From: Portulaca oleracea
Taxonomy: Eukaryota > Streptophyta > Magnoliopsida > Caryophyllales > Portulacaceae
Direction of reading: 5' to 3'
DNA length: 64,000 nt
Assembly: GCA_029582165.1 (NCBI GenBank)
Contig: CM055876.1
Span: forward strand, 27,845,317 to 27,909,316
Below are positions 1-12,432 of this stretch, piece by piece. Each line of letters begins with the position of its first letter. Position 1 is the first letter of the stretch. Under the pieces are notes generated by a model that saw nothing but the letters and a program-made list of their open reading frames with translations, was not told the origin of the DNA and made no database searches. Position numbers and translations under genes: made by a program.

Positions 1-2135
1 CCCCATTCTCAAGTCATCCCTTGTCTCCTTTTTGCAGACGATAGTTTACTGTTTTGTAAAGCTACTGCTAATGCAGCCACCCTCCTAAAACATTTTATAT
101 CCAGATTCAGCTTTCTCTCTGGCCAGCTGTTCAACTTCAATAAGTCTTCTCTCATTTTCTCCAAAAATACCACCTCCCGAGACAAACACCTGATTTCCAG
201 CATCTTTAATATTCCTAGACGTGATGGTTTAGGAAAATATTTGGGTTGCCCGCTTTTTAAAGGCCGACCCTCCCATGATACCTTCGCTAATCTTATTAAC
301 AAATCTTACCAGAAGGTTCAAGGGTGGAAAACTAAATTTATCTCAAAAGCCGGGCGTATCGCATTAATTCAATCAAACCTTGAATCTTTGTCGGCTCATA
401 CCATGCAATGCTTCAAGCTCCCTGCCTCCACTGCTTCCAAAATCAACTCTATCAGTCGTAACTTCTTTTGGAAAGATTTAAATTCGAATAAAGGTCTTGC
501 TCTTGTCTCTTGTCTCTTGGGACAAGATTTGCATACCTAAAAAATATAGGGGGCTTGGACTCCGTAAAACTGGGGCTGTAAATAGTGCCTTCCTGAGCAA
601 ACTCTCATGGCGCTATCTGTTTGGTTCAGGTATCTGGGTAGACTTATGGGCCTTAAATATCCCCTTGATACTAACTTTTTTGATCGCAAAATCAAAAATA
701 ATGACTCTTGGGCCTAGAAAGACATTCTTAGAAACAGAGTCTGTTTTAAAAAAGGTCTGCGATGGTCGGTTGGTGATGGGAATGATATAAAGTTCTGGAC
801 GGATAATTGGTGCCACTCTTCAAATCTACTCTCCCTGAATCCGAACATCGATCCCAACATTGTCAATTTGGATCTTAAAGTTTCTGATGTTATCACTCAG
901 GATAAGCAGTGGAACCTTAATTTACTCCATAGTCTGGATAACGATCAGTCTATTCGGCTCATTCGGGATATCCCTATCCCGGATCATGATGTTAGGGATC
1001 ATGATGTTATTGATGCTGGGGCATTTCTAGTAGTGGCTCTTTTACCACTAAATCTGCCACTTGGCTTGCCCATGACCTAAAGGTTGATGCTCAACCTTGG
1101 GAATACCGGTAGATTTGGCAGTTAGACATCCAACCCAAGTTAAAAGTCTTCTTATGGCTCCTCTGCAGACAATCCCTTCCCATTAATAACACGCTTTTAA
1201 AGCGGGGTGTGCTATCACCCCGTTTTGTCCTCGCTGTTCCTGCAATATTGAGGATCAGGATCACATCTTTCTGCATTGTGTTCAACCCAAAAATGCTTGG
1301 AAGCTTGCTTGTGATCAGTCTTGGCTTCCCTATCTTTCGAGCTCTCATTAAGATATTCTTAGCCTTCTTAAACATTACAAATAGAATCGGAGTAGAAGTC
1401 ATTTGGAGCAGTTTGTCACCTTTCTTTGGAGCATCTGGAAAGCAAGAAATGCACTCACTTTCCAAGGAATCAAGTCGCATCCCAACAGCATCCTCATCCG
1501 GGCTAAAAAGGCTATCACTGAATGGAGGTCCCGATCAAAGCTTGACAGCCTTCACTCTGAGCTGAATTTGGATAGTCATGGTTCCCTCAAGCACTCAACT
1601 TCTTCCTGGATTTCCTGGTCCCCCTCGCCTATCGGCACGTACAAGCTCAACTTCGATGGTGCCAAATCCCCTCATGGCGTCGCTGGTGGCTTTATCATTC
1701 GTGGTTGGGCTGAAAACTTCATTTCGGGTTGCTCCGATAACTTGGGTCAGTCCTCCATCCTGGTGGCGGAAGCTACTGCACTACGTAACAGTCTCCGTGA
1801 GGTTATTCGTCTTGGTCTAAACAACCTTGTTATCGAAGGAGATAATATAATTGTTATCGACGCTCTCAAAGGTCTTTGTGATACTCCTTGGACCATCCAT
1901 AAATTCTATGTGACATCAAACAATACCTTGCCCAATGTTCCTATTTCAAAGTTACTCACGTCTTTCGCGAAGCTAATAGGACGGCGGACTGGCTTGCTAA
2001 AGCTGGTCTTAACATCGAGGATAATTACTTCTGGAATCTTGGAGATTCTACTAGGTTGAGTTATATCTTGCGTGAAGATAGGCTGGGGTTGTCTCTTGAA
2101 AGAAGAGTTGCCTAGCTGTTTTGCTTATCGTTGTA
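1..2135 (+). pseudogene. LINE (L1-type) ORF2 3' part: RT end, zf-RVT, RNase H; broken
   Basis: Seen: the first reading frame from base 1 gives the reverse transcriptase catalytic motif FADD (about 36-50) and then the C-terminal RT region with GKYLGCPLF and QGWKTKFISKAGR. Near 497 the reading shifts to another frame (KKYRGLGLRK). A zinc-binding RT-associated segment of the type CPRCS...DHIFLHC lies near 1206-1300. An RNase H domain follows at 1403-2059, with acidic residues in LNFDGA, EATALR and IEGDN. Its last part (EANRTADWLAKAG, about 1969-2010) is in a different frame, so at least two frameshifts are present. Known: plant L1 lineages with a C-terminal archaeal-like RNase H have this domain order. 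The 5' part, with the endonuclease, lies outside the window. It is a dead copy; an A-rich tail follows directly, which fixes the + orientation. Confidence 0.88.
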
Positions 2136-2160
2136 AAAAAAAATAAAAAAATAAAAAATA
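2136..2160 (+). repeat. A-rich tail of the LINE
   Basis: An A-rich run with scattered T directly follows the RNase H end of the upstream LINE. This is the expected 3' end of a target-primed insertion and marks the element's right boundary. I found no clear target-site duplication because the left end is outside the window. Confidence 0.7.
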
Positions 2161-3239
2161 ATTATTTAGCTAAGTTGGTCAATGCTGCTTAGTCGACAAA
2201 AAATGTGGCAATCAACATTTTTTCACTTGCTCAAGCCTTCGACTTATACAATTAGGCAATGCTTTATTTTTTTGTAGAGTTAACTACCTGTCAACTTAGT
2301 GACATATTGTTGCTGGAAAATTGGTCCATATTTGGTACTGTCAATGTCCAACAAAATTATGTATATTATTATCAGGCAGTACCCTTAAAATTCGTATTAT
2401 TTTCGTCCAAAATTCAATTTAAATATGCTTGTATTTAGTGTTTTAAGTGATTTAGATAGTTGCATTTTCACTAAAAAAAACTCAACACTAAAAATTATAC
2501 GTGTAAGAGCATCTCTATCTACATTCTCTCTCTAAAATCTCCTCTTGGGAAAAAAAAACAACACAAAGTAACAACAATTTAAGGAGGAAGAAGATCACGA
2601 GTGGGGTGGAGGAAAAAAGGAGTATTTGGATCAAGAGGTGAAGCAGATCAGTAATTGAAAGCATAGATAGGGGTTGAAAGAGTTAAGAAGTGAGAGAACC
2701 CTCGAGGCCTCTCTGGAATAAGGTCGGAAATATCCAGTAGCAATTGAGAACCACTCATCATACCTAAACCAACCTAAAGCGCCACTTCTTCTGTGACAAC
2801 CACCACCAGATTGAGGAGCCCTTCATCTCACCAAGGGGTAGTTATGGCAATGGGATGGTGATGAAGTGATCCCTCACAAAGGTGGTTGCGAGAAAAGGAA
2901 ACTAAGCAGGCCTCCATTAAGTTCTTGAAGACGAGTGGACATCGGCTCTCTCTCTCTCCCCCCACTGGCGTGACTCAAGAAGAGAAGAAGGATGACGACC
3001 GAAGTGAATTGCAGCTCAGCTTCTGAGGAGCACTCGAGTACCCCTAATGCTAAGCGCTAAGAGAGAAGGCCATCGTAGGTATTACCTACAAATCATTTAA
3101 TTGGGTTATTTGCTTCAGCTTCGCCGGTAGTTGTTGGTCTATTTATAGTAATGGTTGTAAGTTGGCAAAACTAACCTTACATCCTTGTAGAGCTGAATTT
3201 TGTCACTGAATTCAGCTTTGTAATTATGTAATTGATTTT
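2161..3239. other. AT-rich intergenic, no gene seen
   Basis: No reading frame here resembles a protein family. The motif gagcatctctatctac near 2508 looks like the end of a common plant MITE class, but I could not find its partner. Around 2580-3060 there is purine-rich, GA-biased sequence without an extended frame. Confidence 0.5.
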
Positions 3240-4020
3240 AATCATTTTTTATCTTTATGTTTAATTTAGGATTAAATACCAAGATTTTTGAAATGCACAC
3301 ATTTTTCACATATTAAAATCCCCCAAAATCAAATCAAACCCAATCAAATCCCTCTTTATCTTATTTCATTCTTCCTCCCTTTTCTAAATCAAATAAAATC
3401 AACCTTTATTTGATTTTATCCTCCCAACATTCTTTCATTCACCACCATAAATAAACTCCCCTCCACCACTATAAATACACCCTCATTTCCACTCTTTTTC
3501 CACACCTCAAAATCATCCTAGGAGTATTGACACTAGGTGATTTTATCTTTCTTCTCATCCCTCCTTCTTCTTCTCATCATCATCATCTTGCATTCATAAT
3601 CTTGACATTAACTTGATGTTTGTATTATTGTTTTCTTATTTCATTCTCACTTTATTATGATGTAAATCCAACTTAAATAATAATATTGATGCTCTAATCA
3701 AATTGACTAAATGTTAACTTGTAAATGTTTATACTTTTGTTCTTTTATTTCATTTATCTATTCGCATTTATTTTATTTCTACATTTAATCATTTCATTTG
3801 TGTGCACTAAATAATATTGATTAATCTAATTAATTCTCCGCTTCTACTCTTTTTTTTTAAATTAACTGATTTAGTAGAGTCCGTTCTTTGAACGGGCGAA
3901 TTCGAGGGTTTTTACTTTCGAATTCGTAACCTTACCCCCGGATCCGAATCTCATGGTTCGTGGTTTATGGAGTTTAAATTTGAGTTTATTAATTCTCATT
4001 AAAAATTAATTGGCGACTCT
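3240..4020 (+). mobile_element. Possible LTR remnant of a Ty3/gypsy element
   Basis: Seen: a TATA-like ctataaatacacc at about 3478, followed by a pyrimidine-rich leader. After that comes a region ending in ttaattggcgactctttt near 4005-4022. Inference: the TATA-plus-leader order followed by tggcgactct resembles an LTR end and adjoining primer-binding region in plant Tat-lineage Ty3/gypsy elements. I cannot locate the second LTR or a target duplication, so the boundaries are guesses and the call is weak. It could simply be unclassified repeat sequence. Confidence 0.3.
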
Positions 4021-5080
4021 TTTTATTTTTATTATTTTGATTCATTCGAACATCATAATAAAATGTATTTAAATCCCTTCCAAGAAAATACACCCCTTTC
4101 GATTCGCCGTTTACCGCGAGGGACACCAACGGGGATTTTCCCGGGTCCCACAATCCTCCTCCCCCCATAAACGGAAAAAAACCAAAGACATGGGTTCCCA
4201 TCAATCTTTTCTTACCTCCCTCCTGAACCGAAGTCGATAAACACACCAACACTAGCATCAACAAGGGTCGATTGTCTGACAGGGGGCTGTGGTCAATTTT
4301 CCCAATTCCCCCTTGTCCTTATCAAAGCAATGGGACCTTATTTTTCTAGGATTTTTTCTAGACCCAAGGCCGTGGAAGCCTTACCAGATCGTTGTTGCCA
4401 TCCACGATTTTTGGGAGCTTAAGTGGCGCATAGCAGTTGTACATGCAAGTCGAAGTGGGAAATTGTTCTTCCTAAGTACGAAAACACTGAGGATGTCTGC
4501 TTTGGCACAACTCACATCGACTATTGGCGAAGTGGAGGAGTTTGGTTTCCTATAGAAGACATCCTTCTCTATCGAAAGAATTCGTGTGAGGATCAAGCTC
4601 AGTCTAAGACAGCCTTTGATCCCAAGGGTGTACATTTACATCTAAAACAGATAGCACCATGCCTGAACCTCTAGCTTCTTGGAGATCCATCGCAAGGAAC
4701 CAGAAGTCATCGCCATCGACTCTAAGTTCCCCTCACCGAAACAAATGGAAGTGAATTGGGGGAAATTCAAACAAGAGAGGACAATATTGGAGGAGAAAGG
4801 TCTGAAGTTGGGTATGGCCACTCAAAATGAGAACTTGCCACTATTGGGTAAAGATTTTTCTCGTGGCCAGGGATCGGTCCTCTCATTGTGGAAACAAAGG
4901 AGAGGCATATCATGACATATCTGGTGCAATCCGAGCTGTCAGTGTGGAACTAGGATTCACAAAAGAAGAAGCAATGAAGCCCTACAAACAACTAAAAAGA
5001 AAGGTGGCTTTTGCTCCGAGAATCAGATCCACGGTTAAGGGAAGCTAGGAATGGGAAGAAATCTACTCGAGTCTTTTAAA
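4021..5080. other. Degenerate repeat sequence, no recognisable gene
   Basis: Short open frames occur, for example about 4289-4555, 4423-4674 and 4679-4915 on the plus strand. None has a motif I can assign. The position directly upstream of a LINE endonuclease in the same orientation makes remnants of that LINE's 5' UTR or ORF1 possible for the right half. A C/G-rich patch at 4095-4160 looks like retroelement internal sequence. Function is not claimed. Confidence 0.4.
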
Positions 5081-5336
5081 GAAATTCAAGCTGTTGGAGG
5101 GTCAAAATTTCCTGAGATCTACAAACGATCGACGGCCAATGAAGTGGATTAGGAGGAACTTTAGAGCAATGGGAGGGGAGCAAAGAACAGGAGCTTCTTC
5201 AAGATGTTGAAATTCAAGCTGTTGGAGGGTCAAAATTTCCTGAGATCTACAAACGATTGACGACCAATGAAGTGGATTAGGAGGAACTTTAGAGCAATGG
5301 GAGGGGAGCAAAGAACAGGAGCTTCTTCAAGATGTT
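5081..5336. repeat. Two-copy 128-bp tandem direct repeat
   Basis: The block beginning gaaattcaagctgttggagg at 5081 is repeated almost perfectly from 5209. Both copies run through aggagcttcttcaagatgtt. The few differences (for example cgatcgacggcc against cgattgacgacc) include C-to-T type changes. The repeat lies just upstream of the LINE endonuclease, so it may be part of the LINE 5' region. Confidence 0.85.
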
Positions 5337-5381
5337 GAAGTTTGAGGCCATGGGGTGGGCTGGAAAACACCCCTCAAGGAA

Positions 5382-6694
5382 CTATGAAAGTGTTTACATG
5401 GAACTATAGAGGAATAGGTCAAGCGGAGACCTCTGTAGTTCCCTACTTGAAATGGATACTCCACCACCACTCCTCATTTGTGTTATTTCTATTTGAATGT
5501 AAAAGCTTAGTTTTTCGTGTGTATCAAAAGTTGAAGTGTCTTAAATTATCATTGTTTGGAGGGTTTGATGTCATTGGTCTTAAGGGTGCCATTACTGTGT
5601 TTTGTAAGAATCTAGATAGTGCGCGTGTATCTATGCATCTACGAATGTTGTACTTTATTCATTCAATGAATATGGGGAATGAAGCTTGTTATGTGTGCTT
5701 TGTTTTTGGGCAACCGACCACATGCAGGAGACAAGAGGTTGGGGAGGAATTACTGTGTATTGCTGAAGGGAGGAAAGGGCCATTAGTAATAATGGGAGAC
5801 TTCAACCAAATTGCGTACAACAACCAAAAGCATGGGGGTTCCATGCTAATATGCGGAAGTCAGTGTTTTAATGTATGGGTGAACATGATGGAATTGCAAG
5901 AGGTCCATGCATGGGGATGGAAGTTTACCTGATCCAACAATAGGTTTGGGAGTAGGCTCATTTCGGAATGCTTGGACAGGAGGATATATGAATTCCATGT
6001 GGGCGGAAAACTATCACGCTACATCAATCCTCAATCTGCCCATATTAGCTTCTGACCATAGACCTATAATCCTCAAGCTAAAAGGAGGGATTTTGTAAAG
6101 AAGAGGAGAGGTTATAAAGTTTATGCCTGGATTCTGGGAATGGAGGAAGTAAAGGACCTGATACAGGAAGGGTGGACTAGACAGGGGAGGGGAGGAACTC
6201 CAATGTATCAAGTAGGAGGAAAACTGAAAGCTTCAAGAGAGATCTGCAAATAGTGGTCCTTCCAATGGAAGAGAAATCACCAAGAGGCTAGCATTAGATT
6301 GGTGGAGGAGCTGCAAAAAATTAAAGTCAGGAATCCATTTTTGATCTTGGGATGGGAGGGTCTAGTATTGCAGCTTATTGTCAGGTAAAGGAGGAGTGCC
6401 AGCAAGCCTTGAATCTCATGGATCGCTACTGGAGACAAATGGCAAAAATCATCAGATGGATGGTTGATGGGGATAAGGTAACCAATTTTTTCTTCAGGTA
6501 GTACAAGCACAGAAAGAGTAGGATAAGTTGGTAATTCTTGGAGGTTGTTCTACGACATTGTGGTTTTTCGGAGCGTTGGATAACACTAATTATGAACTAT
6601 GTAACTACGGTTCAATATGTGGTGCTAGTTAATGGCTCACATTCACCTATTGCATCAACCCAAAAGTAGGACTCAGGCAAGGGGACCCTCTTTT
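5382..6694 (+). pseudogene. LINE ORF2 5' part: AP-endonuclease and start of RT; broken
   Basis: Seen: the endonuclease begins with MKVFTWNYRGIG, then has LFECKS (position of the usual ETK motif), GDFNQI and ASDHRPI. These are the order and motifs of APE-type L1 endonucleases. A stop near 5930 and a frame change follow. Degenerate linker sequence continues to an RT piece reading MNYV..VQYVVLVNGS and then GLRQGDPL (about 6660-6692). The frame is cut exactly there by the solo LTR that starts at 6695; the reading resumes at 10525. This is a non-functional copy on the plus strand. Confidence 0.87.
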
Positions 6695-7013
6695 TGTAAC
6701 ACGCTCTTAATATTTTTATTATTTCAAGTATGAAAAATTAATATTTACAAATCATGACGTAATTTTTTTTATATGGTTTATTATTACTTTTATGTACTTC
6801 TAAGAAACCCGATCCGAGCATTAGTATAAAAATAACTGACACTGCATAATAAGAGCATAATGTAAGGTGACATCTTGGTGATAATTAATTTTTGTAACAC
6901 ATCAAATATGCAAAGATAAATATGCCTCTAATGATCAAAGTTCAATTCATAATTAAATAAAAATATGAACATAAGGGTTTTGTTTTTTAGGAGATACAAA
7001 CAGGCTATTAGAA

Positions 7014-7020
7014 GCAAAAA

Positions 7021-7051
<31 letters not shown>

Positions 7052-7081
7052 CAAAACAAAACAAAACAAAAACAAAACAAA
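7014..7081. repeat. (AAAAC)n microsatellite
   Basis: About ten consecutive aaaac units with small irregularities lie within the 5' part of the solo LTR. Confidence 0.95.
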
Positions 7082-9128
7082 AATCTCTCTCTTCTTCCCA
7101 TAAGGATGCAACTTATTTTTTAATTCTCCATAAAAATACAAATTATAGACTGTGATTACTCCTATACCCTAGCCGCTACATAATCTACATTATATTTTGC
7201 CTAGTTTCACACTCAAAATCTATCTAAATCCTCTTACTTCTCTCTCTCCAACCGGATGAGCACCCCCCTCACACTATTTTACTGCCTATCATTTACTTCA
7301 AATCAGTCCAAAAACATTTCCATCTCAACATTCCCTCAAACACCAAAAACAACCACATTAAAGAATAGATGAATAGAAGTAGAAAGAAGGCTTTTGCTTC
7401 CAAAAAAAAATATTTTCCACACTTCTCTATTTTTTTAAGGTATTATGCTACTTAAAGTCTCAGCTCTTATATTGGTTTTAATAGATAAAGAAGTATGAGT
7501 TCTTCTAAAAATAAAAAACGGGGCTAAAATCACCTTAAAATGGAATTTTCTTCTCTAATTTGATTTTTATTTCTTCACACTTAATTTAGGTGTTAAAGTA
7601 TTGTTTAAAAAGTAAGAAAAACATCCCTTAGAAACCTCATAACAATCGGCTACGATGTAGGTTCAAGAAGAAGTTTACTTGCTTTACACAACCGAGTTTT
7701 TGAGTTTTTCGTACCTTAAATATCATTAAGATAAAATCATATTTTGGAAAAACTTTCAACATGAAAGTTGTAGGTTTAGATACCCACAAAAAATATTTTT
7801 TTGTAAAAAAATATAACGGCAGTGAATTATAGAGCAAAAACCAGACCCTTTTCCAGATTCGCGTCTATTCTAACATAGGTTCGGGTTTTGTAAAAACGGT
7901 ATTAATCGGTAACTCTTAAAAATAAAATTAAAATTATGAGGTTAAACTAGACTCGTAAACGGAACTTTTTCAAGTGAAATAAACTTCAAAGCTTTTGTAT
8001 AGAGGAAAAACGAAAATAAACAAATCCGGGTAAAAAAACTTATTTTTTCTGTCACAAAACGAGTTTGACTCAAAATCTTGAAATGGACGTTTTTAGGCTG
8101 AGTTCTTCAATAATCTGCTGTAAATATATAAATGAAAGAGTTTTAAGATAAATGAGTTAATTATTTGCTAAAAGTAACTTTGTTTAAGATTAAAAGTTGT
8201 CTTTTAAATATGCCTTTGGTAGAACCAAAGCTAGAACAAAGATGATTTCTTTAAAAATTCCAGCAGCCTTACCAAGTTAAAAATCAACAATTAAAAATCA
8301 GTTTTAATCAAGGTCTTTACATGTAGGATTGTGGTACTAATTTTAGCTAGTTAATATAATCTTTTTTCAGGATACCGAAAACCTCAAGGAGATCAAGGTG
8401 TGGAGATCAAGATTTTCAGCCTTAATGGAATATGTGTTGAGTGCTTAAGAGAGGGCCATAAGGGTTGAAAATCATTCTATTTATGAAAATTTTTATTTAG
8501 TTGATTATTTATACTTAATAAGGCTCATGTTTCATGTTTATATGTTATATACAGTTGATTGGATGATTACATATTGATGATATCAACATTTAATTCTAAA
8601 TCCATGAGAATAAATCCTAAAGAGATTAAGTAGATAATGATTCTTCTTTCACATGATGATATTCTTATTATCCTTGTTGTATGACAAGGTGGAACATGAC
8701 TTGGGTTCATAATGTGAAAAATTATAAGTACTAACTTCATGTGTTCATATCATCATCATCATATTCATACACTCATGGCATGTAGTTGATGATCTTGAAT
8801 CATCCTTAGTAAGTCCCCATAGGTACAATGGTTCTTTAAAAGTCCTACACATGACAAGAGTGATGGTCTTTAAGACACACTCATTTTTATGGTTTGATGG
8901 TTTTTTTATGATTTTTCTATGGTTCTCAAAGTTCGTTCGGCATATGGCAAGTTTATGATAAGTGGTACCACTATATAGGCATCACGGTTTATATATGAGG
9001 ATCCTCAACAAAGAAATCCTATAGGGGCATAAGGGACATCCAAGTGCTTGATCAAGCCACTTTATGAGCATTAGGCATATAGGTTATGAAATCATATAAG
9101 CATGCACCTTGTTCTATATGTATATGTT

Positions 9129-9691
9129 GAGTAAATTACATTTACCCTACCTGATATTTGTGGTAATAATTTTTATACACCCGACATTTATGAAATAATT
9201 TTTACCTTACCTGACATTAAGTGAAAATAATTTTTAGTAGCAGAATCTGGTTACTTCTTATCGGAAATGTGAAAAAATACCAAAATGCCTTATATGAGTA
9301 TATGAATGTACCATGTTGCCCCTAACATTGAGAAGGAAATGATTTAAATCACCTTCTCATTTTCATAATGGGGATGGGTTGGGTTTTCGAAGAAATAAAG
9401 TAGAGAAAATGTTGGGATTTAAATGCCATATATGAATTAATATTAAGGGTAAAAACATCAATTCGTATTTAATTGAAAGTCATATGAATTAATATCAAGG
9501 GTAAAAAAAGTCAAGTCATATTTATCTTTTTAATGTTTGCCGGAAAATCCAATAAAAATCAATTATAGAATATCTTAGGAGGTTTAAATATATGAACATT
9601 TAATGTCAGGTAAGGTAAAAATTATTTCACGAATGTCGGGTGTGTAAAAATTATTACCACAAATGTCAGGTAGGGTAAATGTAATATACTC
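9129..9691. mobile_element. Mutator-type MITE, 563 bp, nested in the solo LTR
   Basis: Seen: the left end gagtaaattacatttaccc and the right end (reverse complement gagtatattacatttaccc) form inverted repeats of roughly 90 bp. These contain the phrases accctacctga and gtggtaataattttt. The element is flanked by the perfect 10-bp repeat tgtatatgtt (9119-9128 and 9692-9701). Known: long terminal inverted repeats with 9-10-bp target duplications point to Mutator-like elements. No transposase frame is present, so it is non-autonomous. Confidence 0.85.
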
Positions 9692-10524
9692 TGTATATGT
9701 TTATGAACGTTTTACATCTCTATACTTAGCTTTGGCTAATCCATGTTTATATCCCCCTCTTAGGTACTATAGCCTTTCAAAGGAGACTTGATGTGAAGTG
9801 ATCTTCAAGGATGGGGAGGCATGGAGGTATGGGCATGATGATATGGGAACCAAGGGCATATTGCAAGAAGCCTTAAATAAAGACTTGACTTAACTAAGTA
9901 TATGTAATTTCCACTTTCCTTTATGATTTGAACTCTAGTTTTATTTCCATCATTAAGAACTCAATGTACTTGTAATGGGAACTAAAGGATTAATAAGAAA
10001 GTACTCCCCCTCCCCTACTATGAATCACCTTAATATGGACCTAAGGGATAAAGCTTAAGCCATGGGTGCTCTTCCATAGGAGTTATGTAGTGAGGACTAC
10101 CCACCTTACTCTTTTTACAAGATAAGCCCCATTAGGCTAGCTCAACCCTCAAATTGATTTTAATAATATGGACTTAAGGGGATTGTTGGAGTCATAGGAG
10201 CCCTTCCTTGGGAGTATTGTAGTGAGGATTACCCACCATACCCCTTAAGAAGGTAATCCCTATTTGGCCTCACATAACCCATAATATGATCTTAATGAAT
10301 GAGTTTAACATGAAAGAGGTCATCTTATAAGCCACTTGAGATACGTGCGTTCTATGGACCTTTATGGACAACATAGACTCCTATGACATGAACGCACATC
10401 GGCACATGGATTATGATGGACATCATGACATGCTGGATATACATGGACATTATGAACTCAAGTACTAATTTGAAAATGAGACTAAAAATATTTCTAAGAT
10501 GAAAAAAAAAATTGGGTCGTTACA

Positions 10525-11440
10525 CTTTTTATCTACCTATTCATCCTTTGTTTGGATGTTTTTGGCAATAACCTCTCAAGGGAGGCTGAGATAGGATGTG
10601 TCAAAGGGGTGTCAGTAGCTAGAGGCAGCCGTGAGATCACTCATTTATTCTTTGCGGACGACTCAGTCATGTTCATAGAAGTAGAGGCGAGCAAAGTGTT
10701 GAATCTCAAAGACTGTGTGGGTAAATTTTGCAGGGCTTCGGGGCAACTCATAAATATCCATATGTCGCATATAATGCTATCCAAGAATGTCACTGAAGAT
10801 TAAAGATAAGGGCTAAAGCTAGTTTTTGGATTTGAGCTGGCGGACTTCTTTCAGAAATACCTCGGAGTGCAACCAACCATCCAGAGGAGCAAAACGTCAC
10901 GACTGAGTTTCCTCTATGACAACATAGCCAAGCAACTCCAAAACTAGAACGCCTCAATGTTATCAACAAGTGGGAAACTCGTGTTGATCAACGCAGTGCT
11001 TTCAACCCTAAACCAGCACATCCTCTCAGTGTACAAAGTACCTCACACACCGGCCTCTAAGATAGACAGTTTGATTGTGAATTCCTTCTGGTAGAATGGA
11101 GCAGGAAATAATTCCAAACAATGGGTCTCTATGGAAATCCTCTTCAAGTCGAAAGGGATGGGGGAAATGGGACTGAGGAAGGTGCTCTGGATGAACAATG
11201 CCCTATTAGTCAAACAAGCATGGTGCCTGCATGTAGGCAAATCCTAATTTGCTCCTTAGTTGAAGTTTATAAGGCAAGGTACAGGCACTGCTCACCAATC
11301 TCCATCATAGAGGCTCACACAAGAAAGGTGGTTCGGCTGGGTGGAAGGGACTATGTAGAGCAGTAGAATTGGTCAAGCATCAAGTAGGAAGAAGGGTTGA
11401 AAAGAGTGCTTGGATAAAAATACCCTTCAATTTTTCAGTT
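10525..11440 (+). pseudogene. LINE RT, continuation of the copy split by the solo LTR
   Basis: Seen: reading resumes with FILCLDVFGNNLS-like sequence, THLFFADDSVMF (catalytic FADD, about 10645-10680) and GQLINIHMSH. Downstream are RT thumb-region pieces such as YLGVQPTIQRSK and VLINAVLSTLNQHILSVYKVP, interrupted by stops and frameshifts. It joins in frame sense to GLRQGDPL at 6692. A second copy lies at 13047-13960. It has no coding capacity. Confidence 0.87.
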
Positions 11441-11877
11441 TAGGAAAAAATGCTACTGAACTTCAAAACTTGTCAAAATTGCCACTGGAGTTTCCAATTT
11501 GATCAAAAATGCCCAACGGACATTCGAAGAACCGTATATATGCAATGCGGACAATGATACACATCTTGCCTCCAGATGGTTAATAATTATCTTGAATTGC
11601 CTATATTTCATATTTCGATAACTTTTAATAATATTCTCTAATATTTATGTATATTTATCAACGATAAGAGTAAAATACTTATTTGTTAGGCCAAAAAAAT
11701 AAAAATAATAGCTAACTTTATCAATTATAGTAGAAAATGTACATTTTATGCATAGTTCTATATTAATGAAAAAATATAAATAAATAAATATATTTATATT
11801 ATTTATTGGTTATAATAACCTTCAAAGTAATGAAACATACCTTTATAATAATTTAAATATACTTACATTTAATTTTA

Positions 11878-12432
11878 GGATTTTTGGACGTTAATATACT
11901 GAACTTTTGGGGTATTGGACAATAATGCACTGAACTTTAACCTTGGATAATAATGCACCGAACTTTGAGGGGTGTTGGACAATAATGCACCCGAAACAAT
12001 TTCAACGGTGGCTGATTTGTTGGCGATCTTACTGGCCGACCGAGAAGATGAATAAGCTAAATAATATTTAAATTTATGACATGTCAGCCAATTTACATAA
12101 GCAAACGTGATTTTATACAATTACAACAACAATCTCTCTGCGAAACACGTTTAAACAAATGTGATTTTATGTTTTGTTTTACTCTTTTCAAAGTTGATTC
12201 TCTTTCTTATGTGTGGATTAGCTAACATGTCATAAATTTAAATATTTTTGGATCAGTTCATCCCCTCCACGTGCTACGTAGGATTGTCACCAAGTCAGTC
12301 AATGCCAAAATCGTTACGAGTGCATTATTGTTCAACACCCCCCAAAGTTCAGTGTATTATTGTCCAAGGTCAAAGTTCAGTGTATTATTGTCCAATACCC
12401 CAAGAGTTCAGTATATTAGCATCCAAAAACCC
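11878..12432. mobile_element. Mutator-type MITE, 555 bp, with 9-bp target duplication
   Basis: Seen: the left end ggatttttggacgttaatat and the right end (reverse complement gggtttttggatgctaatat) are inverted repeats. They include repeated phrases of the type ggacaataatgcactgaac. The element is flanked by ttaatttta at 11869-11877 and 12433-12441. The paralogous unit at about 14370-14410 lacks the element and has one related target sequence, which acts as a natural empty site. A degraded relative of the same end lies near 37225-37275. Confidence 0.88.

Larger units (their letters stand above)
6695..10524. mobile_element. Solo LTR (Ty3/gypsy, Tekay/Del-like), 3.83 kb, with 5-bp target duplication
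   Basis: Seen: the element starts tgtaacacgctc and ends gggtcgttaca, giving TGTAAC...GTTACA ends. It is flanked by ctttt on both sides (6690-6694 and 10525-10529). The interruption falls inside a LINE RT frame that continues on the other side, so both edges are certain. No gag-pol frame lies inside. Known: very long LTRs with TGTAAC.../...GTTACA termini are typical of the Tekay (Del) chromovirus clade. A single such unit with a target duplication is what LTR-LTR recombination leaves behind. The clade name is inference; the solo-LTR structure is well supported. A MITE is nested inside. Confidence 0.8.

Noticed and set aside
6953..7141. Phe/Val/Leu-rich frame on the minus strand
   Set aside because: It is the translation of the (AAAAC)n microsatellite.
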